Origin: Prorocentrum cordatum | Taxonomy: Eukaryota > Sar > Dinophyceae > Prorocentrales > Prorocentraceae | Assembly: GCA_963575745.1 (NCBI GenBank) | Contig: CAUYUJ010021178.1 | Location: forward strand, 73,156-137,155 | DNA length: 64,000 nucleotides | Reading direction: 5' to 3' | In this document: in pieces, positions 33,582 through 44,902 of the stretch | How the letters are laid out: each line of letters starts with the position of its first letter | Position numbering within the stretch: the first letter of the stretch is position 1 | Position numbers and translations under genes: made by a program | The notes under the pieces: generated by a model | Databases searched by the model: none | What the model was told of the DNA's origin: nothing | Seen by the model: only the letters and a program-made list of their open reading frames with translations

Positions 33582-33608
33582 TGGTGATGATGATGATGAT
33601 GATGATGC

Positions 33609-33646
<38 letters not shown>

Positions 33647-34300
33647 TTTCGGATGATGCTTCTGATGATGACGACGATGCCGAAGATGCTGATGATGATG
33701 TTGATGATGCTGATGATGGTGAGGCTGCTGATGATGCTGATGATGACGACGATGCCGATTATATTGATGATGCTGATGATGCTGATGATGATGCTGATGA
33801 TGCAGATGACGATGATGATGATGATGATGATGTTGATGATGCTGCTGATGCTGATGATGATGCTGCTGATGCTGATGATGATGCTGCTGCTACTGATGAT
33901 GATGGTGATGATGATTATGCTGCTGCTGATGATGTTGATGGTGATGGTGATGATGATGATGATGGTTGTGATGATGCTGATGATGACGATGATGCTGATG
34001 ATGCTGATGATGCTGATGCTGATGATGCTGATGCTGATGTTGATGATGCTGATGATGCTGATGATGATGCTGCTGATGCTGATGATGCTGCTGCTACTGA
34101 TGATGCTTGTGATGATGATGCTGCTGCTGATGATGATGTTGATGGTGATGGTGATGGTGATGCTGATGATGATGATGATGATGATGATGGTTGTGATGAT
34201 GCTGATGATGACGATGATGCTGATGGTGATGATGAATATCATGTTTATGATGCTGCTGCTGCTGCTGATGATGATGATGATGTTGTTAATGATGATGGTA

Positions 34301-34381
<81 letters not shown>

Positions 34382-34472
34382 TTGATGATGATGATGATGT
34401 TGTTGATGCTGATTCTGATGTTTCGGATGATGATGCTGGCGCTGATGCTGATGATGCTCATGATGATTCTGC

Positions 34473-34537
<65 letters not shown>

Positions 34538-34602
34538 TTGGTGATGCTGATTCGGATGATGAGGTTGATGCCGTGTTGCTGCTGATGATGATGGTGATGT
34601 TG
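33582..34602. repeat. Degenerate (GAT)n array with a ~204-225-bp internal duplication
   Basis: GAT repeats with GCT runs. Two blocks share the order GCTGCTGCTACTGATGAT ... GGTTGTGATGATGCTGATG. TACTGATGAT occurs at 33891 and 34095, and GGTTGTGATGATGC at 33964 and 34189. The array therefore also grew by block duplication. Confidence 0.9.
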
Positions 34603-34662
34603 TGTTGTTTTGTTGTTGTGGTTTGTGTTGCTGTTGCTGTTGCTGTTGCTGTTGTTGTTGAA
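34603..34662. repeat. (GTT)n / GCTGTT tract
   Basis: GTTGTTGTGG and TTGCTGTTGCTG repeats lead into the dispersed repeat. Confidence 0.85.
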
Positions 34663-34815
34663 CTCTCATTTCTAAAGTATTGTTGCCCCCCCTCCCGGGT
34701 AACCATTGCATTTTCAATACACATTGTTCTCCTGGGGCTCGCACCCTGATTTTTATCAGGGGAAGTGTGGTGTCACCAATCTGAGCCCTTGGCCCCTGGT
34801 TTACAACAACAACGG
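34652..34815 (+). repeat. ~160-bp dispersed repeat, copy 1
   Basis: TTGTTGTTGAACTCTCATTT, then ..GCACCC..TTTTT.TC, ends TTGGCCCCTGGTTTACAACAA. A second copy is at 35236-35398. Confidence 0.75.
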
Positions 34816-35200
34816 ATTCCGCCTGATACTTCCTCGCATTTTTTTGCCAATCGCGCTGTCGCGCGGGACTTGCTCACAAGTTATACACGAGTCGCGCTCT
34901 CGCGTGGGAAGTCCTCGCCATTTATTCAATCGCCGCGCCCTCTCACTCAGGAATCACGCTCTCGCTGTGGATTTCTCACGATTTACTTTGGAATCGCGCT
35001 GTCGTTCGAGACTTTCTCGCGATTTCTGCTCCTTGTCCCTTCCTTCCATCCGTCCTCTCCTCCCCTGCCTTAGGGACTTTACGAAGCACACTTTCAGGTA
35101 AGACAGATGTACACCTAAGGGGTACGATCGAAGACGAAGAGGGCGGTCATCGAGTGTTTGGGATATACGTTGTGAATGGCACGCGGGCAGATAAGAGCGA
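34816..35200 (+). repeat. CGCTCTCGC dispersed repeat, copy 1
   Basis: Contains ~40-base sub-repeats with ATCGCGCTGTCGC / TCGCGCTCTCGCGTGGGA and ends TTTCAGGTAAGACAGATG, then GGTACGATCGAAGACGAAGA and GGCACGCGGGCAG. Related copies are at about 40090-40586 and 40880-41515. The CAG|GTAAGA junction looks like a splice donor. Confidence 0.75.
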
Positions 35201-35235
35201 ACAGTCATAAACTGATTGTTGCTGTTGTTGTGGTT

Positions 35236-35398
35236 GTTGTTGTTGAACTCTCATTTCTAAAGAATAATTATTGTTGATCTGCCCCCGCCGGGACACGTTG
35301 TGTTTTTCAATTGAAGTGCTCCCGCACCCCGTTTTTGTCATGGAACGTCTTGAGTCACAAGTTGGGTTTTTGGCCCCTGGTTTGCAACAACACAACGG
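35236..35398 (+). repeat. ~160-bp dispersed repeat, copy 2
   Basis: Same start (TTGTTGTTGAACTCTCATTT) and end (TTGGCCCCTGGTTTGCAACA) as the copy at 34652, directly after a CGCTCTCGC repeat. Confidence 0.75.
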
Positions 35399-36383
35399 CA
35401 CGACGATACCCAGCGGCATCACAGTGACCAGCACGACGCTGACCAGCTGCACCACAGTGACCGGCACGTCGGTAACCAGAAGCATCACCAGGACTGCTAC
35501 GGCGGGCTCCAGCAGCACCACCGTGACCAGTACGACGATACCCAGCGGCATCACCGTGGTCAACACGACGCTGACCCGAAGCACCACTGTGACCAGTACG
35601 ACGGGCTCCAGCAGCACCATCGTGACCAGTACGATCTTTTGGAAACAGCACCACGGGCATCACCACGAGCAGAACCAGGGCAACCCGCATGACCACGAGC
35701 ACACGAACGGGGGAAGGGGCCCCAGCCGTCGGAGTCTTTGTGAAGGGGTTGTTCTGTCAACTGGTGTGCGCGGCACCTCATCAACTCTCGCAGCACCCAA
35801 GGTCGGGGCTGGTGTACGCGGCACCTTACCAACTCTCGCAGTGCCCTGCAGCCGCACGTGCCACCAGCACGAGTACTGCTGCAACCGGCATGCCGACGAC
35901 TACCACGTCCGCGGCCACTACAGCGGCCACAACCGCCACCACGACGACTCCCAGCACCACCGCCTCAGCCACCACGACTGCGAGGATGAGCTCTCGGGCG
36001 CGGCCCCGGAGCCCCCACGAGGCCACTACACCAGCTCAGCCGAGCTTTACTTTCACTCCCACCTCCGCAGCTGCCCCGCGAGCGCCTCCGGAGCTTCCAG
36101 TACGTCGTCCACCCCCCTCGGCAGCAGCATGCCCCAGGATGGGTGGCCGCAGGTGCCAGCAGCGGTCGCAGCCCTGATGAGCAGGATCCACTGCGTGGTC
36201 TGGCAACCGATGTCGACCACTTTGGACATGGCGTACTTCTGCGTGCTCCCCCTGCCGGGTTTACTCGTCGACGCCATGAGCTGGGTCTTTCCGTCGCTAG
36301 CCAGCGCGTGCTTGGCCGAGTATCTCCACGTCACGCCGTCCCTTGCCAGACGATTGCCAGCGCGATCCATCCGGTCCTGGTGA
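35271..36383 (+). CDS. Hypothetical Ser/Thr-rich frame spanning the minisatellite
   Basis: A 370-codon open frame whose residues ~48-124 are the 11-residue Ser/Thr repeat, followed by a His-rich stretch and a frame with little character. An overlapping frame (35689-36177) is Thr/Ala-rich (TTTTSAATTAATTATTTTPS), so the mucin-like composition continues in a shifted frame. No signal peptide, membrane anchor or domain is evident. It starts inside a dispersed repeat, so it is more likely repeat-derived than a real gene. Confidence 0.25.
   Translation: MLICPRRDTLCFSIEVLPHPVFVMERLESQVGFLAPGLQQHNGTTIPSGITVTSTTLTSCTTVTGTSVTRSITRTATAGSSSTTVTSTTIPSGITVVNTTLTRSTTVTSTTGSSSTIVTSTIFWKQHHGHHHEQNQGNPHDHEHTNGGRGPSRRSLCEGVVLSTGVRGTSSTLAAPKVGAGVRGTLPTLAVPCSRTCHQHEYCCNRHADDYHVRGHYSGHNRHHDDSQHHRLSHHDCEDELSGAAPEPPRGHYTSSAELYFHSHLRSCPASASGASSTSSTPLGSSMPQDGWPQVPAAVAALMSRIHCVVWQPMSTTLDMAYFCVLPLPGLLVDAMSWVFPSLASACLAEYLHVTPSLARRLPARSIRSW
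35410..35640 (+). repeat. 33-bp minisatellite, exactly seven units
   Basis: Seven consecutive 33-base units starting CCAGCGGCATCAC, CCAGCTGCACCAC, CCAGAAGCATCAC and so on, with substitutions but no indels. 33 is a multiple of three, so an 11-residue Ser/Thr-rich repeat (GITVTSTTLTS-like) is kept in one plus frame. Confidence 0.9.
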
Positions 36384-37234
36384 TTGTGGCCTCCTGCTCG
36401 CCCTCGGCGCCCGTGAAATTCCTCGTGTTCTGTGCGGTTTTGCACGGAGCTCCATTTCAGCGTGCTCTTGCCAGAGCGTGCGGTGCCCCCTTGCTCGGTT
36501 ATGTGCACTTCCCGCAGCCGATCTGCACGTCCACCACGGTAGCAGTCACCATGGCGCTGAATCCGACCTGGTATTCCACATGTTCGTCGTCTCCGGCGGC
36601 CTGGGCAGGACGCGCCGCTTTGCTGACCTGGGCCGTGCTGTCGCCCGCTTTTCCTGCTGGCGCCGATTTGGACGTGGACGTGTGCGGCACGTGCCTCTTC
36701 GAGCGCCAGCGCTGCGCATGCCGCTGTGGAGGAGACAGCTGCCAGCCAAGACCCTCCCCAAGCAGCAACGCCCTCGACAGCGAGGCCCGCAGCCGCTCTC
36801 CTCCACAGGAGTCGCCATTAATTGCAGCCACCCGCAGCCTCCGCGAACTCCCCCTCGTCAGGGTTAGCGCCAGCGGCTGCCCCGTCTTCTGCCCACGACG
36901 TAGCCGTCCGCAACGCGTTCGTCGAGGGGGGACCTCCCCGAGGTTCCCCGGGGCGCCGACTCAGGCAGAACCTCACTGAGGGCCACGACCCGGACGTGGA
37001 TTCCCTGGCCCTGAGGCTGAGAGAAGTAGGCATCGACCCCGAGCGGGGCAGGCACGTCGACGCGGGCGTCCCCCTGCAGGCGCGCCGCGCCGCGCGGCCG
37101 CTCCGGCTGCCGCTGGCCGGGGCGCGGCGGCTCGGCAGGCCCTGGCCGCCGCTGCCTCTGACCAGCCGCCCGCGGCCGCTCCGCCGGCGGCGCCTTGTCA
37201 TGCCGCCGCGGCAGGGCCCCCCGCCGAGGAACTC
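36384..37234 (+). other. Region upstream of the LINE, possibly its 5' part
   Basis: One plus frame (36143-36979) carries a Cys cluster DVCGTCLFERQRCACRCGGD. In dinoflagellate LINEs I vaguely recall a Cys-rich leader before the zinc-finger part, so this may be 5' element sequence. The link is weak. Confidence 0.3.
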
Positions 37235-38048
37235 ATGGGCGCCCCGCAGGCAGCTGCTGCGGCACCCGCCGCGGCACCTCCTGCCCCGTTGCCCGAGGCT
37301 CCACAGGCTGCGCCGCCAGCTGGTCAGGTGGGCCCTCCCCCGGTGCCCGATCCTGCTCACCAGCGCAGGGTTCGTGCGCGCGCCCGGGTGCACTGTCCAG
37401 TTCCTGGGTGTCCGCGCGGCGATGCTGCGTCCTCCGCCGGCTGGGGGGGCCAGCAAAGCATGCGTCCACGCTGAAAGAGCACGCCGCCGGGGGTTCTCGC
37501 CAGTCCCGCCCGAGTACCTGCAAGAGCACCAGTTGGAGCAGTGCTCGGTCTGCCAGCGGTTCTTGTCGACACGCTTCGGCGGCATCTGCCCGCGATGCCG
37601 CCTTGCCGCGCGCGCGGCTGCAGCCGGGGCAGCCGCGGCTCCCGCCGCCGGCGACCAACCGCCTGGCGGGTCCGCGGGTCTCCCCTCCTGCCGGGAAGCT
37701 TTCTCCAAGCGCCTCAACACCAAGCGCTACGTCCCGACGGGCGCCCGGGCCCTCTGGGCACGGTGCTCGGTGCAGACGGTGACCCAGACCGTGCGCAACA
37801 GCGCCGAGGCTGCGTGGACTGAGCTTGCGATGCTCTCGAAGTTCGCCCTGCGCCCCCACGCCCGCGGCGGCCGGGCAGCAGGGCGGCCGGCGAAGCGCAG
37901 ACGAAGGCGCTGTGCCGGCGCTGGCTGGACGGGGAGCGGGCCGCCCTGTGGGCCGGGGCCGTCGAGGCTCGCGCTGTCGAGCCCGCCTCGCAAGCCTCCC
38001 AACGAGCAGAGAAGTGCGTGCAGCTCGGCTTTGATCGGTGCTCCATGA
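37235..38048 (+). pseudogene. LINE N-terminal part with broken zinc fingers
   Basis: CPVPGCPRGDAA begins at 37394 in one frame and stops near 37474. The neighbouring frame continues LKEHAAG, and a third (open to 38048) gives PPEYLQEHQLEQCSVCQRFL, then GGICPRCRLAARA, then KRYVPTGARALWARC and AWTELAMLSKFALRPHARGG. Together these give a C-x4-C ... H ... H ... C-x2-C ... C-x2-C series, which I recall as the N-terminal region of a dinoflagellate non-LTR element. At least two frameshifts lie between 37440 and 37500. Such fingers probably bind nucleic acid. Family assignment is from memory. Confidence 0.6.
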
Positions 38049-38740
38049 GCTGTTCGGCTTTGACCAGCGAGCCGCCCGTAGAGGTCACCCCCGACGTCGG
38101 CGAACAGATGCGCCGGAAGCACCCGCGCAGCCGCGGAGCTGTGGACCCCGTTCGCCTCCCGGCTGTCCACTCGGTTGATGCCTTGCAGGTGGGCGGTGAC
38201 GCGGTCCAGAGGGAAGTGCGGGCCTTCCCTCGGGGCTCGGCAGCTGGGGCAACGGGCCTCCGACCCCATCACTTAAAAAGACGCGCTGCTCAACGCGGCC
38301 CACAGGGGCGAGGTCATCGACCAGCTCCGAAATCTAACCTTTGCGCCAGGGGGCAGGCCCCGCCATCTGTGTCTGAGTACTTCGAGGGCGCCTCCCTGGT
38401 GGCCCTGCCGAAGAAGAACGGAGGCTTGCGCCCGTCGGGGAGGTGCTCCGGCGCCTCTTCGGCAAGTGCCATTGGCGCCAGTGGGGCGCGCGGACTTCTG
38501 CGCGGAGCGCGCCGAGCAGCGGGTTGCGTGCGCCACCGCGCTGCTGGGAGCTCTGCGGGAGCTCGAACACGCGCAGGTCGCGCTGCGCCTCCTGCACCAG
38601 CGCGCCTCCTTCTGCAAGCTGGGCTACTCCGCGCGCGTGGTGCCGCTCGCCGCGCGCGCCGCCTCTCTGCTGGCCGTGGGCGACGCTGTCCGGGCCTGCC
38701 TTGAGTATCTGAGCGGCTGCTCTCCCTCCGGCGCCTCCGA
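38018..38740 (+). pseudogene. LINE reverse transcriptase with the catalytic palm deleted
   Basis: The frame from 38018 reads CSALTSEPPVEVTPDVGEQM, then SVSEYFEGASLVALPKKNGG and LRP: the finger region of a LINE RT. A frameshift near 38432 leads to VGEVLRRLFGKC in another frame. Immediately after 38466 a third frame reads PVGRADFCAERAEQRVACA, then ALRELEHAQVALRLLH and RVVPLAARAASLLAVGDAV, which belongs well downstream of the palm. The segment that should hold the catalytic FxDD and the primer grip is absent (I estimate about 200 codons or more). The deletion point is about 38466-38470. It is inactive without question if the family reading is right. Confidence 0.65.
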
Positions 38741-39402
38741 GCGGCAGGCTCAGCTCAATCCCGACAAGGGAGGTCTCGGCCTGCGCTGCCGCAAAGCACG
38801 CGGCTGCCGCCTACATCGCTTCCAGAGCGAAGGGCGCCGACCTCTGTCGGCAGCTCTACCCTGGCAACTCCAACGGCGCTGGCCGCGACGGGGGTAGCCT
38901 GGCGGCGGCGGTGCAGGCCCGCAACGCAGTCGTGCGGGACGCCGACCGGGTAGTGTTCGACCATGCGCAGCGCGGCGGCCTGGGACTTTGCCGCCGCGTC
39001 CAGGTTGCGCGCCCATCTCCTCGCCGCGGCGTCGGCCGCTTCGTCGAGCGCGGCGACGGAGCGGTGCGAGGAATTTCTTTCAAAAAAGGCAGCGCCAAGA
39101 GACCGCGCGGCTGTGCGCTGCGCAGGGCTTCACTTTCATCCCCACGGTGGTGGAAACCCACGGCGGCGGGTGGGGCCGCGAGGCACGCGGGGCCTTCGGG
39201 GTCCTGGCCAAGCGGGTGGCTGATGCCACGGGGGGGCGCCGCACTGCTTGCGGACCAGCACGCCCTGCGATTTTCCGTCTCCTTGCGCAGGGGGAACGCG
39301 CGGGCGGTGTTGGGGGGCCTCCAGACGCAGCCTGGAGGGGCGGGGGTGGCAGCGGCCCGCCTGGCCGCGGCCGCGGCTGCCTCCGCGGCGGACGCCGTGT
39401 GA
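38741..39402 (+). pseudogene. LINE C-terminal region, frameshifted
   Basis: Frame segments read NPDKGGLGLRCRKARG, then (another frame) ADLCRQLYPGNSNGAG, QARNAVVRDADRVVFDHAQR, GFTFIPTVVETHGGGWGREA and RGAFGVLAKRVADATGG. The ALLADQHALRFSVSLRRGNA ending lies before a stop at 39400-39402. This fits the C-terminal third of the same non-LTR element, with several frame changes (near 38790, 38900-39100 and 39180). Confidence 0.6.
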
Positions 39403-40089
39403 GATGCCCCCAGCGATGCATAGCGCCCCCCGTCCACCTCCCCGCCCCTGCTGGGCAGTGCGGACGCCCCCCCGCGCCCTTTCGCCAGCGTCGCGCCAGC
39501 GACCCCTCGCGCGCGCCGTCGGGCCCTTCCTCGGCGGGGTAGTGGATGGATTCCGCAGAGGGCAATCCCCACCAAGTCGTAGCGTGCTGGGCTCGGTCGG
39601 CCACCCCGCCCAGGTCGCCGCCGTAGGGTCCGTGGCCACGTCGCGGGTGGCTCTTCTCTCCCGGCCCATGGCCCGTCCTGTCTGCTTGCGGTTGTTTCCC
39701 CTCCCCTCCTCCTTGTCCTCCTCATCCCTCCCTTTCTGCTCGCTGTTTCCCTCCCTTTCCTTTCCTCCTGCTCCCTGCCTGCTGTCCCAGCCTGGCCCTT
39801 CTTGTGCCTGCCCGCCCGCCGCGCCGGCCCTGGCCTCCCGCCTGGGCGTTCGTCATCGTCTGCCTGCTTCTCCCCTCCTCGTCCCCTTCCGCCCGGCTGC
39901 GCAGCCTGCCCGGGGCCAGCGTGGCGTATGCGCATGTAGGTGCCCCCTTCCTTGAAGCGCCAAAGCCGCCAGCGCCGTGCAGCTCCTGAGGCACTGTCGG
40001 GGTGGCCACGCGGCCCCTTATCAACGCTTGTTGTTGCAGTAACACGTTGCGTAAGATACGTTTATTGCATTCCACCTTTGAGTTTGACA
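39403..40089. other. Unassigned sequence after the LINE
   Basis: CT-rich stretch at 39690-39800; no gene is recognised. No poly-A or 3' repeat marking the LINE end is visible. Confidence 0.4.
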
Positions 40090-40586
40090 ACGCAGTGGTT
40101 CCCGCCTGATGTTTCTTCACATGTGATTCCCAAATCGCGCTTTCGCACCCGATTTTTTTCTTTTCATATATATATATATATATCAATACAATTTATGCAT
40201 GAATCGCGCTCTCGCGTGGGACTTCCTCGCAATTTATTCGAACGCCGCGCCCTCGACACTCAGGTATCACGCTCTCGCTGTGGATCTCCTCGGGGTATAT
40301 TTGGGGATCGCGCTATCGCTCGGGACTTCACCTCGGTCCATGCAAGACGCACGCTTCAGCAACCCGCCTGCTCGACTTGGCCGCCTGGGCCTGCCTTCCT
40401 GACCAGCCAGTAGGGTCTATCCACCCGTTCTGCCCGTCTGGTCTTGCCACGTGCTTTTTGCTCCTAACCCCCTTCCTGCTACTCTCTCTCTCTCGTGCTC
40501 CATCCTCCCCTTCCCCTTTGTCCCTTCCTTCCATCTCTCCTCTCATCCCCTGTCTCGGGGGCGGCTCGAAATACAGGTTGCAGGTC
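40090..40586 (+). repeat. CGCTCTCGC dispersed repeat, copy 2
   Basis: ATCGCGCTCTCGCGTGGGAC, then TTTATTCGAACGCCGCGCCC, repeated nearly base for base at about 41087-41250. It ends ATACAGGTTGCAGGTCATAT, where a TA/TATG array begins exactly at the GT. Confidence 0.8.
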
Positions 40587-40870
40587 ATATATATATATAT
40601 ATATATACGTATGTATGTTTATAAATATTTATGTGTAGTGTGTTTAGGTATGTTTATGTATGTATATATGTATGTATGCATGTATGTATGTATATGGGTA
40701 TACATACATATGTGTATATGTATGTATGTATGTATGTACGTGTGTATTATGTATGTATGTATGTATGTATATATACAGATATATGAATATGTATATATGT
40801 GCATATATGTTTTTATGTATTGGCGTATATATATAGTATGTGTATTTATACATGTATACATATATGTTTA
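40587..40870. repeat. (TA)n and (TATG)n array
   Basis: TA repeats pass into TATG/TGTA tetranucleotides for about 280 bases. Confidence 0.95.
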
Positions 40871-40879
40871 TATTCCCCT

Positions 40880-41515
40880 CAAAGTGCTACGATCAAAGAT
40901 GAAGAGGGCGAACATCGAGGGTTTGGACGGTACGTTTTGAATGGCACGCGGGCAGATAAAAAAGCGTCTTGGGTCTCATTTGTGTTGTTGCCCCCCCGGT
41001 TTATAATAACAACGGCTATCGTGTGACATTTCTTCATAACGTATTCCCACATCGCGCTCTCGCGCGGGACTTCTTGACAATTTCTGCTACAATCGGGGTC
41101 TCGCGTGGGACGCCCTCGCAATTTATTCGAACGCCGCGCCCTCGACACTCAGGTATCACGCTCTCGCTGTGGATCTCCTCGGGGTATATTTGGGGATCGC
41201 GCTATCGCTCGAGTTTTCCTCGCGATCCATGCAAGACGCACGCTTCAGCAACCTGCCTGCTCGACCTGGCTGCCCGGGCCCGCCTTCCCGACCCGCCCAT
41301 TATGGTCTGTCCGCCCGATCTGCATGTTTGGTTTGCCACGTGTTGTCTGCTCCTAGCCCCCCTCCTGCTACTTCTTTCTCTCTCTCTCTCTCTTTCTCCA
41401 TCCTCCTTCTTCCCCCTTGTCCCTTCCTTCCATCCGTTCTCTCTTCCCCTGCCTCAGGGGCTGCACGACATACACGTTGCAGGTAAGAAAGATATAAACT
41501 CCCAAGGGGGTACGA
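40880..41515 (+). repeat. CGCTCTCGC dispersed repeat, copy 3
   Basis: Opens with CTACGATCAAAGATGAAGAG and GGCACGCGGGCAGATAAA, the tail of the unit, then a full CGCTCTCGC unit ending ACGTTGCAGGTAAGAAAGAT and GGTACGATCGA. Copies 2 and 3 are thus consecutive units split by the TATG array. Confidence 0.8.
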
Positions 41516-41532
41516 TCGAGTTGGTGTCGTTG

Positions 41533-41581
41533 TTCATGATGGTGGCGATAATTATGATGACGATTATGATGATGATGATGC

Positions 41582-41614
<33 letters not shown>

Positions 41615-41711
41615 CGATGACGATGATGGTGATGATGCTGCTGCTGATGATGATGATGATGCTGATGCTTATGGTGATCATGATGATGACGATGATGATG
41701 TTGATGATGCT

Positions 41712-41755
<44 letters not shown>

Positions 41756-41836
41756 GGGTGGTAGCGGTGGAGGAGGATGACGAAGAGGAGGAGGAGGAGG
41801 AGGACGAGGGGATTATGCTGCTGCTGCCGATGCTGC

Positions 41837-41909
<73 letters not shown>

Positions 41910-41992
41910 GGTGGTGATTACTATCGTCGTGGTGATGATGATAATGGTGGGGATGATGATGCTGATGATGAGGAGGAGGGCACCTGTAATGG
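41533..41992. repeat. (GAT)n array with GAG, GCT and GGT blocks
   Basis: GAT repeats, a GAG block at about 41770-41812, GCT at 41816-41858 and GGT at about 41893-41915. Confidence 0.95.
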
Positions 41993-42324
41993 TAGAGCTG
42001 GCTGATACGGCATGTCACATGCACATCCCCCTCCCTCCCATCCTGTTTTTTTTTCTTGCGCGGATCTGTGGGCGAGCACAGGAACATCTGTTGCAGCCGA
42101 CAACGTGGCAGCCAGACCCTGATCCGAACAAGTTCTCCGGCAACTGCAGCACGGGGGGAAGGGGGTAGGGGGAGGAAGGGCTGCAGATGCGAGTCTCGAG
42201 GGAGCATCGAGGAAGGGGGAGGATGGAATGGAAGGGAGAAGGGTGGACGGGGGGAAGGATGGAGGAGGGACATGTTCAGATTCGGAGGGAAGGAATGGGG
42301 GAGAAGGAGCGAGAAAGACAGAAG

Positions 42325-42358
<34 letters not shown>

Positions 42359-42873
42359 GGGAGGGGAGGAGAGGGACGGAGCGGATATGAGAGAGGCGGG
42401 GGTGGAGTGAGGGATGGATGGAAGGATGGTGGAAGGACCGGTAACGGCTTGTTCGGGATGGTGTTCTGTGGTCATTGGTGGAGGAATTCTACGTGCAGCG
42501 GCAGCGTTAACGACAAATTGAGCGAATCGGCCGGCCAGCTCTTCTGTTTTTCTGTGGTCCCCAGCATGTGTTTTTCGGACGGGGCTGGGCCAAGGATAAG
42601 TGCGATCAAGAGCGTTCTGGAGCGCTCTGAGAAGGCCGCGGCGCCAGAGACATCCTGCAGAGCAGCCGGATCTCATTCTCCTCCTCTTCCTGTGCCTCCT
42701 CGTCCTGGCTGCGAGTCCTGGCTTCGTCTTAGTCTTTCTAGTTCTCGGCCCCGCCTTGGCCCGAGGAGGGCAGGCGGGGGGGGGGGGGCGGGGGCGGCCG
42801 GCGGAGAGTGGGGCTCTGCTGGGGGGCAGGCGGGCCACGCGCGCGCGGTCCCGAGCCGAGCAGAGAGCCCTCG
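41993..42873. other. Unassigned stretch; purine-rich part with (GA)n
   Basis: GGA/GGGA-rich DNA at about 42155-42430 with a (GA) run at 42325-42355. The remainder has no recognised gene. Confidence 0.5.
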
Positions 42874-43972
<1,099 letters not shown>

Positions 43973-43997
43973 ATTCTCTGACCCCTCCCAGTGTTTG

Positions 43998-44268
43998 TCG
44001 GGAGGGAAAGAAGCACACAGACACAATTCGTCGTCGATCCCCCAGAACAGTTGGGAACATATGGGACGTGGGGGGAAGACGAAAGCACCAACAATCTAGG
44101 AAGTATGGGGAATCTGTTTATTTGTGTCTATTCATTTGTGTGTCCATGGGAATATAGGGAAAGATAGGGAAAATATAGGGAAACAGGGAAAATCTAGGAA
44201 ATATAGGCAAATATGGGGTATTTTTTCTATTTGTGTCTATTCATTTGTATGTCCTTGGGCCCCTTCCG
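43998..44268 (+). mobile_element. CACA/TGTG dispersed repeat, copy 5, with duplicated 3' half
   Basis: GGGAGGGAAAGAAGCACACA start and a first end at TTCATTTGTGTGTCC (about 44144). A second GGGAAAATATAGGGAAACAG ... TATTTGTGTCTATTCATTTG block follows, ending CTTGGGCCCCTTCC at 44268. The 3' half is therefore present twice. Confidence 0.75.
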
Positions 44269-44419
44269 TCTGTCCCTGGGCCAGGTCTCTGGGGCGGCGC
44301 GCGGCCGCGGCCGCGGGGTTGGCCCCGCTTCCCCGGGAGGGCCCCGGCGGCGGAAACAAAGCGCCACGAGGGAGAGCGGCCAGGAGGGCTAAGTCGGGCC
44401 CGTCCCTCTGCAGGAGGGG

Positions 44420-44605
44420 TATTCCAGATTTCGTAATAAAAGGGAGGGGGTCTCAACCCTCCCAGACGAGAAGTTTTAGACCCCCCCCCCCCTGGGAGAA
44501 CCCTCCAAAACATCGTCCCCAGACCCCCCCAGGCCCTCCAAGATAGCCTGGAAGAGACCCCCCCCCAAATGAGACCCCCCTCCCTTTATTACGAAATCTG
44601 GAGTA
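44420..44605. mobile_element. 186-bp MITE with ~35-bp terminal inverted repeats
   Basis: TATTCCAGATTTCGTAATAA at 44420 is mirrored to ATTACGAAATCTGGAGTA ending at 44605. The arms extend through GGGAGGGGGTCTCA. TA at both ends suggests a TA target duplication. The interior is rich in C runs, with no ORF. Confidence 0.85.
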
Positions 44606-44839
44606 TTCAAAAATAGTCAAAAAATAGCCCGGGGACTACTTTCCGAGTATATTTTTTGACCATTTTGGAGTATTTTTTAGTCTGTTTAATTTTTCGTCGA
44701 GAATCCCTCTGCAGGGGGACATGCCCGACTTAACACGAGGGCGAGGGGGAGGGAGGGCGAGGGCAACCGAGGGCGAGGGGGGGAGGGCACGAGAGCCGAC
44801 GGAGAATGGCCCACGAGGGCGAGGGGGAGGGAGGGTCGG
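44606..44839. other. Unassigned purine-rich stretch
   Basis: GAGGGCGAGGGGGAGGGAGG recurs at 44739 and 44818. No gene. Confidence 0.45.
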
Positions 44840-44902
44840 GAGCGGCAAAGAGGGGGGTGATGACTAGGGGTGTGTGGATATCATGGCGTGGGCCATGATA
44901 TT
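44840..44902 (+). repeat. ~180-bp dispersed repeat, left half
   Basis: GAGGGGGGTGATGACTAGGG to GGCCATGATATT matches 32049-32102. The match then breaks off. Confidence 0.8.

Noticed and set aside
40619-40940. Tyr/Val/Met/His-rich frames over 40587-40870 on both strands
   Set aside because: They come from the TATG microsatellite.
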